From contig JAFXUJ010000003.1 of the NCBI GenBank assembly GCA_017525025.1, positions 1 to 64,000 of the forward strand: 64,000 nt of DNA. Direction: 5' to 3'. The position numbers and the translations under genes are program-made. The notes under the pieces are model-generated. The model was not told the origin of the DNA. It saw nothing but the letters and a program-made list of their open reading frames with translations, and ran no database searches. Source of the DNA: Elusimicrobiaceae bacterium. Its GTDB lineage: Bacteria; Elusimicrobiota; Elusimicrobia; Elusimicrobiales; Elusimicrobiaceae. This document shows positions 24,353 through 32,758 of the stretch, piece by piece. How positions within the stretch are numbered: position 1 is the first letter of the stretch; every line of letters starts with the position of its first letter.

Positions 24353-25149
24353 GCGTTTAGTTTTTTCAAGTGTACGGTACTGATTTTGTCCGCCAGTAAA
24401 CAAGATGCCATCCGCTTGAAACGGACGGGATCATCACTGGCATAAACAGTCAGTTTACCCCTACCGGTTTGTTCCAATTGTTTGTGTTGTTGTAAAAAAT
24501 GTTTAGCTGCTTGCGCCAAAACTTCGGCAGAGTCCACCAAGTGGATGCGCTTGCCCAGCAAAGAAGCGAGCACCGGTTTTAATACCGGGTAGTGGGTGCA
24601 GCCCAAAATGACAGTGTCGGCTTTGCTTTGGCGAACGGAAGCTAAGTAGGTTTTGGCAATTAGGCGCGCGGCGGGGGTATTTGTCCAGCTTTCTTCTACG
24701 AGCGGTACAAAAAGCGGGCAAGCTTGTTGCACCACGTGTAAACGGGCATTGCGTTTTAAAATGGCTTTGGGATAAGCTCTACTTTTAACGGTAGCTTCCG
24801 TGCCCAGCACGGCGATACGCCCGTTGCGGGTGGTTTGTACTGCTTTTTGGGCGCCGGGTTCAATAACCCCCAAGACGGGAATTTGACACTGTTTGCGCAG
24901 TTCGGTCAAGGCCAAAGCGGACGCCGTATTGCACGCAATAACAAGCATTTTAATCCCTTGTGTTTCCAAAAACCGTGCAATGTCTAATGAAAAACGGGTA
25001 ACGGTTTGCTTGGATTTTGAACCATACGGCACGTTAGCCGTATCGCCGAAATAGATTAAATTTTCATGTGGCAAAACGCGGTGTAATTCTTTTAAAATGG
25101 TTAGGCCGCCCAGGCCAGAATCAAAAACGCCGATAGCTTTTTTAGTCAT
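24349..25149 (-). CDS. murI: Glutamate racemase
   Basis: 266 residues from the ATG at 25149. It converts L-glutamate to D-glutamate for peptidoglycan. Signatures: IGVFDSGLGGLTIL with the catalytic Asp/Ser, YFGDTANVPYGSKS, VIACNTASALAL (first catalytic Cys) and VILGCTHYPVLKP (second catalytic Cys with His). The coding frame extends further upstream, but only the 25149 ATG gives the conserved N-terminus. TATAAT ends 7 nt before this ATG and no Shine-Dalgarno is present. First gene of the murI-pgeF-REC/GGDEF operon. Confidence 0.95.
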   Translation of the reverse strand: MTKKAIGVFDSGLGGLTILKELHRVLPHENLIYFGDTANVPYGSKSKQTVTRFSLDIARFLETQGIKMLVIACNTASALALTELRKQCQIPVLGVIEPGAQKAVQTTRNGRIAVLGTEATVKSRAYPKAILKRNARLHVVQQACPLFVPLVEESWTNTPAARLIAKTYLASVRQSKADTVILGCTHYPVLKPVLASLLGKRIHLVDSAEVLAQAAKHFLQQHKQLEQTGRGKLTVYASDDPVRFKRMASCLLADKISTVHLKKLNA

Positions 25150-25156
25150 ATAAGGT

Positions 25157-25226
25157 ATTATATGAATTATTGCGCGGCGCGTGCAGTTGAAAAAAATGCC
25201 CGGGAACCGTCTCTTTGTGCTAAAAT
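25157..25226. promoter_or_regulatory. Divergent leaderless promoters for murI and the kinase
   Basis: Minus strand: TATAAT (25162-25157), 7 nt before murI. Plus strand: extended -10 TGCTAAAAT (25218-25226), exactly 6 nt before the ATG at 25233. No convincing -35 boxes and no Shine-Dalgarno for either gene. Confidence 0.5.
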
Positions 25227-25232
25227 ATGTAT

Positions 25233-26741
25233 ATGTATTGTAAAAAGCTTGTGTTGTTTGTGGCGATTTTTTTATTAGGGGTCGCAGGTTATGCGGCGCC
25301 CGAAAATGCTTCCTCCCCCTTGTTGGTGGGAGGGAACTTTTCCGCACAGACAAATACAGCAACTCCGCGGCCCGTCTTTGATCGGGATGCCCGCAATGCC
25401 GAAGTCGCTTCCCTTAATTCTCAACTGAGAAACAGACAATTTTCGGAAGTTATTACCCGTATTAATCAATTAACGGCTCAAAATTTCCGCGATAATCGTT
25501 TTTACTTATTACTCGCCATTGCCTATGACGGCCTTGGGAAATATGATGACGTGATTTATTCGGCCGGGCAAGCAATGGCCGTTGCTCCGCAAGATCCGCG
25601 CCCTTACTTGCTGCGGGCCGGAGCTTATTTGCAACAAGGTCAATACGAACGGTGCCAACTTGATTTGGATATGGCCCTGCGGCTCAATCCGTCTTCCCGC
25701 TTGGCCCAGCGCATTCAAGCGGAGCTCAATGAGAAAACTTTTGTCCCCAAACAACCGCAACGCACGCAAAAACAACCGGTTCCCCAACAACGTACTTCTA
25801 TTTGGTTAGTGCTTTATTTCGCGGCGGTATTGATTGCTATTTTGTTGTTTGTATACTGGCGGTATGAAGATGTGTTCCGCCGCCCGAAAAATTCCTTTGC
25901 CCGCCGGGAAGTGGAAGTGAAAGAACAGTATGATTTCATCCGCCAAATCGGCGAAGGCGGTATGGGAAAAGTATACGAGGCTTATGATAAAGTGCTCAAA
26001 CGCAAAGTGGCCATTAAACGGGTACGCCCGGAGTTGGTACGAAGTTCCTACGTGCGGGAACAATTTTTGGCCGAGGCCCGTATGGTGGCGTTGCTTCGCC
26101 ACCCGTGCATTGTAGAAATTTATACCGTCATAGAATCGGAAAGCTCCCTTTATCTGGTGTTTGAATATGTGGACGGCCAAACGTTGGAAACGCGTTTGGA
26201 TATTGACGGCCGGTTACCGTTTTCCAAGGTTAAACAAATTTTTGACTATGTATGCCGCGGTTTGCAATACGCCCATTCGCAAGATATTATTCATTGCGAT
26301 TTAAAACCGGGTAATATTATGATTTATTGGGATGAAAAAGCCAAACAGGATAAAGCTAAGGTCATGGATTTTGGTGTAGCCAAACGGGCCATTGACCACG
26401 ATACCGGTGCCCGGACGGTAGCCGGTACACCCGCATATATGGCGCCCGAGCAACAAAAAGGTTTTATGCGCAAACAGTCGGATGTATACTCATTGGCCCT
26501 TTGTTTATATGAAGCGTTGGTGGGGCAAGTCCCGTGGGCGGTAAAAGGATTTGACATTGCGCGCAAACAGATTGTGCCGGCCTCCCAGCTGGCTCCGCAC
26601 GTGCCCCCACAAGTGGATGCTTTGTTAGCGCAAGCTTTGAAGGAAGATCCCAAAGAGCGTATCCAATCTATTGAAGAGTTTTGGAAACGTTTAGAAGCCA
26701 TTGAGCCGTTGCCGGACGAGTTTGAGCAAACACACTATTAA
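25233..26741 (+). CDS. Membrane Ser/Thr protein kinase with N-terminal TPR domain
   Basis: 502 residues. Signal peptide (about 1-22), TPR-like repeats in about 50-160 (YLLLAIAYDGLGKYDDVI, YLLRAGAYLQQGQYERC), a transmembrane helix (about 190-210), then a Hanks-type kinase domain (about 230-490): IGEGGMGKVYEA, VAIKRV lysine, catalytic HCDLKPGN (354-361; HRD Arg replaced by Cys355), DFG (Asp379) and AGTPAYMAPEQ. Predicted topology places the TPR region in the periplasm as sensor and the kinase inside, the reverse order of PASTA kinases. The missing HRD Arg implies activation without classical activation-loop phosphorylation. The start at 25233 is preferred over 25227 from the -10 position. Confidence 0.9.
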   Translation: MYCKKLVLFVAIFLLGVAGYAAPENASSPLLVGGNFSAQTNTATPRPVFDRDARNAEVASLNSQLRNRQFSEVITRINQLTAQNFRDNRFYLLLAIAYDGLGKYDDVIYSAGQAMAVAPQDPRPYLLRAGAYLQQGQYERCQLDLDMALRLNPSSRLAQRIQAELNEKTFVPKQPQRTQKQPVPQQRTSIWLVLYFAAVLIAILLFVYWRYEDVFRRPKNSFARREVEVKEQYDFIRQIGEGGMGKVYEAYDKVLKRKVAIKRVRPELVRSSYVREQFLAEARMVALLRHPCIVEIYTVIESESSLYLVFEYVDGQTLETRLDIDGRLPFSKVKQIFDYVCRGLQYAHSQDIIHCDLKPGNIMIYWDEKAKQDKAKVMDFGVAKRAIDHDTGARTVAGTPAYMAPEQQKGFMRKQSDVYSLALCLYEALVGQVPWAVKGFDIARKQIVPASQLAPHVPPQVDALLAQALKEDPKERIQSIEEFWKRLEAIEPLPDEFEQTHY

Positions 26742-26810
26742 GTTTCTCTTTACAAGGCAAAATACAGGTGCTATGATTAGGTTATAGTGTGCTGCGGATA
26801 GGATAAGAAA

Positions 26811-27725
26811 ATGCTTAAAAAGTATATAATTGCTAATAAAAAATTGCAGGAAACCGATGCCGAACGCGCCCAAGTATACGTTTATACCAACCCGACGGCA
26901 GAGGAACAACGGTTTTTGGTGGATCATTACCAAATTGACGAGCACACCCTTTCTTCCGCGTTAGATCCGGATGAACTCCCGCGCTTGGAGTTTGAACCGG
27001 AACATATTGTGATGATCTACAAACGGCCTAAAAATTATTCCGGCAAAGATCAGTTGGAATTTAAAGTAGCTTCTGTCGGGATGTTCTTGTTTGAAGATAA
27101 GCTGATTTTGGTGTTGGCGGAAGATATCCCGCTGTTTGTGGGGAAACGTTTTCAAGCGGTTAGCTCCATTAAAGAAATTTTCCTTAAACTCATGTACAAT
27201 GCCATTTCCCATTACGTAGAACATTTGCGTATTATTCACATGATTTCCGAAGAAATTGAAGATAAAATGACGGAATCTATGGATAATACCTACTTGCTTA
27301 ATTTGTTCAGCTTGGAAAAGAGCTTGGTTTACTACGCCGAAGCCATTACTTCTAACGGTTTTGTGTTTGAAAAAATGCGTAACTTATCGGCCCGTATCGG
27401 TTTTGAAGAAAAAGATGAAGAAATGCTGGATGATATGATTGTGGAAAATATGCAGTGCAAAACGCAAGCCGATATTCACTCCAACATTTTGGCCCAACTG
27501 TTGGGGGCGCGCGCTTCTATCGTTAGCAATAATTTAAACTTACTGATTAAAAAATTAAACGTAATTACCATTTGGATGATGGTGCCTACTTTCGTGGTAA
27601 GTGCCTACGGGATGAACGTGGCCTTGCCGTTGGCAGACCATCCGGAAGCGTTTTGGATGCTGATGGGAATTTGTTTGATTTTGGTGTGGTTGGTCATGAT
27701 CTATTGGCGCCATAAAAATTGGTAA
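26811..27725 (+). CDS. corA: CorA-family divalent cation transporter
   Basis: 304 residues. A large cytoplasmic N-terminal domain with a long helical region precedes two C-terminal transmembrane helices. The signature GMN appears in AYGMNVALP at the end of the first helix. The C-terminal helix (FWMLMGICLILVWLVMIYW) ends in basic residues. It imports Mg2+ (or Co2+/Ni2+) through a pentameric channel in the inner membrane. A Shine-Dalgarno-like AGGATAAG precedes the ATG. Single gene with a terminator. Confidence 0.92.
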   Translation: MLKKYIIANKKLQETDAERAQVYVYTNPTAEEQRFLVDHYQIDEHTLSSALDPDELPRLEFEPEHIVMIYKRPKNYSGKDQLEFKVASVGMFLFEDKLILVLAEDIPLFVGKRFQAVSSIKEIFLKLMYNAISHYVEHLRIIHMISEEIEDKMTESMDNTYLLNLFSLEKSLVYYAEAITSNGFVFEKMRNLSARIGFEEKDEEMLDDMIVENMQCKTQADIHSNILAQLLGARASIVSNNLNLLIKKLNVITIWMMVPTFVVSAYGMNVALPLADHPEAFWMLMGICLILVWLVMIYWRHKNW

Positions 27726-27744
27726 GTCTTTTTATAAATACAAA

Positions 27745-27779
27745 ACGGACGCAACTTATACAAGTTGCGCCCGTTTTTT
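27745..27779 (+). terminator. corA terminator
   Basis: Stem ACGGACGCAACTT / AAGTTGCGCCCGT with a small mismatch and a run of seven T. Confidence 0.85.
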
Positions 27780-27789
27780 TATTGCAAAT

Positions 27790-28587
27790 TTATTTTTCTA
27801 CTTTGATGCGGCGAAAAGCCCGGTACAGTACCGCCAGTAACCCAAACAGTACATATAACGAGAACACAATGAATACCACATCTTGCGGGAATTTGATGGT
27901 CATGACTACTAAGAAAACAATAAATAAAAGGAACCAAGGGCTATTGTGCCGTTTGTTGTCTTTTGTTTTGAAAGTGGCATACGGGATGTTGGATACCATT
28001 AACAACGACAGAATCAACATAGCAAACCATACAAAGTTATATAGGTGCGGCAAATAGTTGGCAAGCAGATGGATGTTTCGTCCGCCGCTATTGCCTTCCA
28101 TAATACTATATGAAACGGCAAACGAAGCCAAGATGGCCGCTCCGGTGGGAGTAGGCAATCCGGTAAAATATTTTTTGGAACCTTCTCCGGCATAGGCCAT
28201 GGCATTAAATTTAGCCAAGCGAAGCACCCCAAAGCACGCATATACGCAAGCGATAGGGGCTCCCCATACCGGTTGGGTATGTAGCACGAAGAAGTACATC
28301 AACATGGCCGGTGCAGTACAGAACGATACGGCGTCCGCCAGCGAGTCCATCTCTATGCCAAAATTACTTTCTGTGCCAAATAGCCGAGCCATGCGTCCGT
28401 CAAACATATCAAATATCATGGCAAATAAAATAAGCCATCCGGCTTGGGCAAAATTTCCCTTGGCCGATGCCAAGATTGAAAAAAATCCGCACGCTAAATT
28501 ACCCAGCGTGAATAGGGAAGGTACTGTAACCGCCCCGGTATGTTTTAACTTAGCCACTACTTTTGTTTGTTCTTTTTCTTCTTGCAT
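27790..28587 (-). CDS. pssA: CDP-diacylglycerol-serine O-phosphatidyltransferase
   Basis: 265 residues, multi-pass inner-membrane enzyme making phosphatidylserine from CDP-diacylglycerol and serine. The CDP-alcohol phosphotransferase motif is complete: FDGRMARLFGTESNFGIEMD plus SLAD. Several hydrophobic helices follow. It starts 1 nt after the psd stop, so the two successive steps of phosphatidylethanolamine synthesis are encoded in one operon. Confidence 0.93.
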   Translation of the reverse strand: MQEEKEQTKVVAKLKHTGAVTVPSLFTLGNLACGFFSILASAKGNFAQAGWLILFAMIFDMFDGRMARLFGTESNFGIEMDSLADAVSFCTAPAMLMYFFVLHTQPVWGAPIACVYACFGVLRLAKFNAMAYAGEGSKKYFTGLPTPTGAAILASFAVSYSIMEGNSGGRNIHLLANYLPHLYNFVWFAMLILSLLMVSNIPYATFKTKDNKRHNSPWFLLFIVFLVVMTIKFPQDVVFIVFSLYVLFGLLAVLYRAFRRIKVEK

Positions 28588-28588
28588 A

Positions 28589-29257
28589 TTACTTCCACAA
28601 AGCCAAAACCGTTAAACCACCTTGTACTTTTTGGCCTTCTTTTACCACTACACGTACTTTGTCCTTCGGTAAATAAACGGCCACTTGCGAACCGAACCGT
28701 ACTAAACCGATTCGTTCGCCGATTTTTACTTCTTGCCCCGGATGACGCCACGATTCAATGCGCCGGGCAATCGCTCCGGTAATTTGCTCTACGTGGGCAT
28801 AATGTTCCGGGTCTGCGTTTTTGAAAATTTGGATAAGGTTCCGTTCGTTTTTATTCGCATCCGGGTTATTGGCAAACAGGAATGTTCCTTTATTATAAAA
28901 AATCTCACCGATTTTTCCGGCCACGGTGGCCCGTTGGACGTGCACGTCAAAAATAGAAAGGAAAATACGCACTACCACGGAGTGGGGATCGTCCTCGGTT
29001 TTAATAGAAAGAACGGTGCCGTCGGCCGGGCAGGCAATTTCGTCTTCGGCAAAGGCGGCTTCTCGGTTTGGATCGCGAAAGAAGAACGCACAAAAACAAC
29101 TGGCCACCACAAATAGCAAACTGAGCGTCCGCCAATTGAAGAACAGGCAGATGATAGCTACCGTAACACCGATCCCAAAAAATTTAAGCCCCAAAGGGAG
29201 AACGGTGGAAACCCAACTAAAACTTTTAGCAAGTGTGCGTTGTATATCTTCTAGCAT
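28589..29257 (-). CDS. psd: Phosphatidylserine decarboxylase
   Basis: 222 residues, the short archaeal/Bacteroidetes-type proenzyme. Two N-terminal hydrophobic helices anchor it in the inner membrane. The self-cleavage site is in LVRFGSQVAVYLP, where the Gly-Ser bond yields the pyruvoyl cofactor. ACPADGTVLSI and FLSIFDVHVQRATVAGKI match family motifs. It makes phosphatidylethanolamine from the product of PssA, encoded directly downstream. Confidence 0.95.
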   Translation of the reverse strand: MLEDIQRTLAKSFSWVSTVLPLGLKFFGIGVTVAIICLFFNWRTLSLLFVVASCFCAFFFRDPNREAAFAEDEIACPADGTVLSIKTEDDPHSVVVRIFLSIFDVHVQRATVAGKIGEIFYNKGTFLFANNPDANKNERNLIQIFKNADPEHYAHVEQITGAIARRIESWRHPGQEVKIGERIGLVRFGSQVAVYLPKDKVRVVVKEGQKVQGGLTVLALWK

Positions 29258-29304
29258 AATTGGATATCGCCGGTGGGGTAATTTGAATGGCAGATTTAAA
29301 AGAG

Positions 29305-29387
29305 TGGGCAGGGGGGGACTTGAACCCCCACGACCTTGCGGTCAACAGATTTTAAGTCTGTCGCGTCTGCCATTCCGCCACCAGCCC
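29305..29387 (-). tRNA. tRNA-Leu (TAA)
   Basis: An 83-nt tRNA with a class II long variable arm. The anticodon stem-loop CAGACTTAAAATCTG reads anticodon TAA. Acceptor GGGCTGG/CCTGCCC (one mismatch), discriminator A, T arm with GGTTCAAGTCC. CCA is not encoded. Confidence 0.93.
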
Positions 29388-29443
29388 TCTATAATTATTT
29401 TAACAAAAATTGTATGCTTTTGCACATTTTTTAAAGAATGAAG

Positions 29444-29854
29444 TTATTTTTCCGGTATTTTTAAACTCTGGTAAAACTTGCGACAAAATAAACTTTTCAC
29501 GCCCAAACTTTTAAGAGTTTCTTGCAATTGGCGGTCATCCGTTACGGCTATGACGCGTTGCCCGCTTTGAGCTAAAAAGTTGGCCCGTTCGCAAATAATT
29601 TGGTCGGCACTGTCTTCTTCGGCAAAGGATATATGTACACCTCCGCGGTAGAGTGGCCCCAGGGGGCGGAACGTGCCGTCAAAAATAACTTCGTATGTGT
29701 GCATACAGTAACGTTCGGTTTGGGATATGTCTTCTAAAAAATCCAGGAAATCGGCGGTAACTTCTTCTTCAGGGCGGGTAAATTCATATAAAAAGCTCCG
29801 TATTAAATTTAGGCCGTCAATAAGATAAATAGTAGGTTTGGTGCTGGTATACAT
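29444..29854 (-). CDS. NYN-domain RNase, YacP/Rae1-like
   Basis: About 136 residues from the ATG at 29854; an in-frame TTG at 29878 is an alternative start. It follows the YacP/NYN pattern of PIN-like nucleases: IYLIDGLNLIRSFL (first Asp), YEVIFDGT, SADQIICERA (Asp) and VIAVTDDRQLQETLKSLGV (Asp pair). Family members such as Rae1 cleave mRNA on the ribosome. It lies next to tRNA-Leu and opposite tmRNA, which is suggestive but not proof of a translation-quality role. Confidence 0.85.
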   Translation of the reverse strand: MYTSTKPTIYLIDGLNLIRSFLYEFTRPEEEVTADFLDFLEDISQTERYCMHTYEVIFDGTFRPLGPLYRGGVHISFAEEDSADQIICERANFLAQSGQRVIAVTDDRQLQETLKSLGVKSLFCRKFYQSLKIPEK

Positions 29855-29951
29855 ATTTAAAGTTGCCTTTACCGCCAAAAATTGTTATAAGAAAATGATA
29901 CAATATAATACCATTAGACTCAAAGCGGTCTTTGACAATTTCCGTATTTAC

Positions 29952-30293
29952 GGGGGTGTAATAGATTCGACGGGTATCTGTTGCCACCCGGGAGCAGGTG
30001 CCGGTTGGCCAGGCCGGCTAAAATAGGGCCAAAAAAATAAGCAACAACAATCAAGTTGCCTGGGCTAACGCTTAGTCCACGGCGCCTTTTGTGTTTCCCA
30101 TGCATGAAAGGAACGCCGTCAAACCATGGGATGCGGCAAAGAAGGCGCGGTTCGTCCGCCTTTGCCTAAGCTATACGAACCAAACCGCAGCCGTGCCGTC
30201 CTGCGCTTAGACTGCGGTTACTCAGCAGGACTAAACTTGTAGCGCCCGAGAGGAGAAGATGTTCGGACGGGGGTGCGAATCCCCCCACCTCCA
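29952..30293 (+). ncRNA. ssrA: tmRNA
   Basis: 342 nt. The tRNA-like ends pair (GGGGGTG 5', CACCTCC 3') with the typical 5' segment TAGATTCGACGGG and a T arm GGGGG-TGCGAAT-CCCCC. Tag frame: AGC AAC AAC AAT CAA GTT GCC TGG GCT AAC GCT TAG (30040-30075), reading SNNNQVAWANA. Pseudoknot-like G/C stems follow. CCA is not encoded; a T-run ends the gene. A TATAAT at 29904-29909 is a likely promoter element. It tags and releases stalled nascent proteins. Confidence 0.95.
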
Positions 30294-30367
30294 CTTTTTA
30301 GATGGCGTATGAAATGATTTGAATACGGAAATTGGAACAAGATTTACCTATATAAACGGGAGAAAAT

Positions 30368-31774
30368 ATGGCATCGGAAATTAGATTTGGCACAGACGGA
30401 TGGAGAGGGATTATCGGGTGGAATTTTACATTTGCAAACGTCCGCCGCACAGCACAAGCTTTGGCGGATTATATCAACGAGAATGCCCCCGGAGAAGGCA
30501 AAAGCCCCAAGATTTTTGTAGGTTTTGATCGCCGCTTTATGTCCGATTTGTTCGCCGCCGACATCGCCAGCATCTTCCGTTCAAATAAGTTAGATGTTAC
30601 TTTGTCCGATCATCCCGTTACAAGCCCGGTGGCTTCTTGCTTAAGTTTGAACAAATTTTGGATGAGCGTTATGGTTACCGCAAGCCATAACCCGGCCCAA
30701 TATAATGGTATTAAAATTAAAATCGGCGGCGGAGCCGCGGCAGAAAGAGTTACCAAAGAAGTGGAAGAGTTGGTAGATAAAAGCTCTATTTTGTTCTTGT
30801 ATGGGCAAAAGGCCGAGCAAAAAGACTTGACCGATTTGTATTTTAAATATGTTTCTTCTCACGTAAACATGAAGAAACTGAAAACTTTCAAAGGCAAAGT
30901 GGCCGTAGATTACATGTTTGGAGCTTCCGCCGGATACATGGAAAAAATATTGTCGCCTAAGCAAGTAATTGCTTTGCATCCCGAGCATGATCCTACCTTT
31001 GGCGGAGGCCAACCGGAACCGGTGGAAAAGAATTTAAGTGAACTTAAAAAGACCGTAGTGGCCAAAAAGGCCGCCTTGGGGGTGGCCTTTGACGGAGATG
31101 GAGACCGCGTCGCCTTAGTGGATGAAAAAGGCACTTATCTTACGCCGTGCGTAATCGCAGCGGTATTGTGCAACTACCTCATTAAGCACAAAAAATTGAA
31201 AGGTAAGATTGTACAAACGATTTCCATGGGTTATTTGCTTAAACGTATCGCACGACAACATGAAATGTTATTTGAAGAAGTGGGCGTGGGCTTTAAAAAC
31301 GTGGCGGAGCTCATGGCATTGGAAGATATTGCTTTTGGGGTGGAAGAATCCGGTGGTTTTGCCTGGAAAGGTAACCTGCCCGACCGCGACGGTTTAACGG
31401 TAGCGCTCGCTTTCTTGGAAATCATGGCCGTTACCGGTAAAAAAGCCAGCGAGTTATGTGCCGAAGTGGCCAAAGAATACGGAGCCTCTTTTTACCAACG
31501 GCGTGATGTGGCCTTACTTAAACCGTTGGATAAAGAAATGTTTACCGATAAAATCCGCCGTAAATTGCCGAAAAAAATTAACGGCCGTAAAGTAGCGGAA
31601 TTGCTTACTTTTGATGGATTGAAAATTTTGTTTGATAATGATGAATGGCTGCTCATCCGGCCTTCCGGCACGGAGCCGGTCCTGCGTATTTATGCGGAGA
31701 CGGCTGTTAAAAAAGACACCCAAGCGTTGTTGGACTTTGGCGAAAAATTAGCCATGCCCCATATTAATAAATAG
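30368..31774 (+). CDS. Phosphohexomutase (phosphoglucomutase/phosphomannomutase family)
   Basis: 468 residues of the alpha-D-phosphohexomutase family: IRFGTDGWRG start, phosphoserine loop TASHNPAQYNG (Ser106), metal loop FDGDGDRVALVD, sugar loop GVEESGGFA and phosphate loop RPSGTEPVLRIYAET. It differs from the Pgm at 19707, so mannose, glucose or glucosamine phosphates are all possible substrates; GlmM proper usually has MSAS or SASHN features and a slightly shorter chain. The Shine-Dalgarno GGGAGAA precedes the ATG. It is followed 3 nt later by a response regulator gene. Confidence 0.88.
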   Translation: MASEIRFGTDGWRGIIGWNFTFANVRRTAQALADYINENAPGEGKSPKIFVGFDRRFMSDLFAADIASIFRSNKLDVTLSDHPVTSPVASCLSLNKFWMSVMVTASHNPAQYNGIKIKIGGGAAAERVTKEVEELVDKSSILFLYGQKAEQKDLTDLYFKYVSSHVNMKKLKTFKGKVAVDYMFGASAGYMEKILSPKQVIALHPEHDPTFGGGQPEPVEKNLSELKKTVVAKKAALGVAFDGDGDRVALVDEKGTYLTPCVIAAVLCNYLIKHKKLKGKIVQTISMGYLLKRIARQHEMLFEEVGVGFKNVAELMALEDIAFGVEESGGFAWKGNLPDRDGLTVALAFLEIMAVTGKKASELCAEVAKEYGASFYQRRDVALLKPLDKEMFTDKIRRKLPKKINGRKVAELLTFDGLKILFDNDEWLLIRPSGTEPVLRIYAETAVKKDTQALLDFGEKLAMPHINK

Positions 31775-31777
31775 AAC

Positions 31778-32143
31778 ATGGTCAAAATTGCATTGGTAGA
31801 TGATTCGGGAATTTTACGTTCCGCCTTGCGAAACGTATTAGAGTCGTCCGGCTTTGAGGTATCATTTGAAGCAGACGGTTCCCAGGTGCTTTTTGAACGT
31901 TTGCAACAACATCCGGTAGAGATTATCCTACTGGATGTCTTTTTCCCAACGGAAAACGGATTGGATATTTTGACCGAATTAAAAAAGCGCTACCCCAAAA
32001 TTAAGGTGCTCATGGTAACGGGTTTACAGCAAAATGCCGTGTTGGAAGAAGCACAAAAGCGCGGAGCGGACGGAGTGCTTTATAAGCCGTTTGACACGGA
32101 TGACCTGTTGGGGGCCGTTACCCGATTGGGAATAAAAAAATAA
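31778..32143 (+). CDS. Single-domain response regulator
   Basis: 121 residues, CheY-like receiver only. Acidic pair Asp8/Asp9 (VDDS), phospho-acceptor Asp53 (LLDVFFP), Thr81 (VTG) and Lys103 (YKP) are all present. There is no output domain, so it acts by protein interaction. It begins 3 nt after the phosphohexomutase stop. The kinase partner is not in the window. Confidence 0.92.
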   Translation: MVKIALVDDSGILRSALRNVLESSGFEVSFEADGSQVLFERLQQHPVEIILLDVFFPTENGLDILTELKKRYPKIKVLMVTGLQQNAVLEEAQKRGADGVLYKPFDTDDLLGAVTRLGIKK

Positions 32144-32158
32144 ATTTTAAACATAAAA

Positions 32159-32184
32159 AAGCGGGCTGTTTAGCCCGCTTTTTT
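32159..32184. terminator. Bidirectional terminator
   Basis: AAGCGGGCT / AGCCCGCTT stem with a T-run on the plus strand and an A/T tail on the minus side. It lies between the response regulator and the convergent pilin gene. Confidence 0.85.
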
Positions 32185-32203
32185 GTATACCAAAGAATTT
32201 GTT

Positions 32204-32725
32204 TTAACGTCCCTGTTTGTAATAACGCATGGTGTATGGCCCACCAAAAGGGTAAGTAACGTTGCTTTGAGCAATAACGTTGTTGCTAAAACCCAAGGCT
32301 TGGCATAAACCATAAGCATTAGTTGTTTTATCCGCTGCGCAGATAAAACCTGGGCCAGCTGCCATATTAGTGTGGTTATAATTAATTTGTATTTGATAAA
32401 CTCCATCTCGAAATTTTTTAACGGCATAAAGACAGTCGCGGTTTGTACATTTACGCCAGGTATAATTCCCACCGTTAAAGAAAAAAGCATCACCCCGGCT
32501 GTCATACGGGAGCTGAATATCCAGTTCTTCAAAATCTAGAGTATAGGAACCATTAGTCAAATAATAAACTTCTTGTGCTTTTCCAATAGCAGATAAAAGC
32601 GTATATGCTTCACTCGCCCGTGATTTTTCTACAGCTTTTTGGTATTGCGGTAAAGCAATGCTGGCTAAAATACCAATGATAAGTACCACGACCAATAATT
32701 CAATTAAAGTAAAACCTTTTTTCAT
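32204..32725 (-). CDS. Type IV pilin-like protein
   Basis: 173 residues. A short basic leader MKKG is followed by the prepilin cleavage site G-FTLIE (Glu at +5), the hydrophobic N-terminal helix [31 protein letters not shown] and a globular domain with four Cys (TNRDC ... CAADK ... LCQAL). It should be processed by a prepilin peptidase and assembled as a pilus or pseudopilus subunit, or act as a minor pilin. The N-terminus is nearly identical to those of the two pilin-like genes near 49 and 59 kb. A ribosome binding site (AGGATAT) lies in the 33-bp gap after lptG. The structured RNA seen before the other two pilins is absent here. Confidence 0.9.
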   Translation of the reverse strand: MKKGFTLIELLVVVLIIGILASIALPQYQKAVEKSRASEAYTLLSAIGKAQEVYYLTNGSYTLDFEELDIQLPYDSRGDAFFFNGGNYTWRKCTNRDCLYAVKKFRDGVYQIQINYNHTNMAAGPGFICAADKTTNAYGLCQALGFSNNVIAQSNVTYPFGGPYTMRYYKQGR

Positions 32726-32758
32726 ATATATCCTGTTTTGTATAGTGTATAAAAAAAT

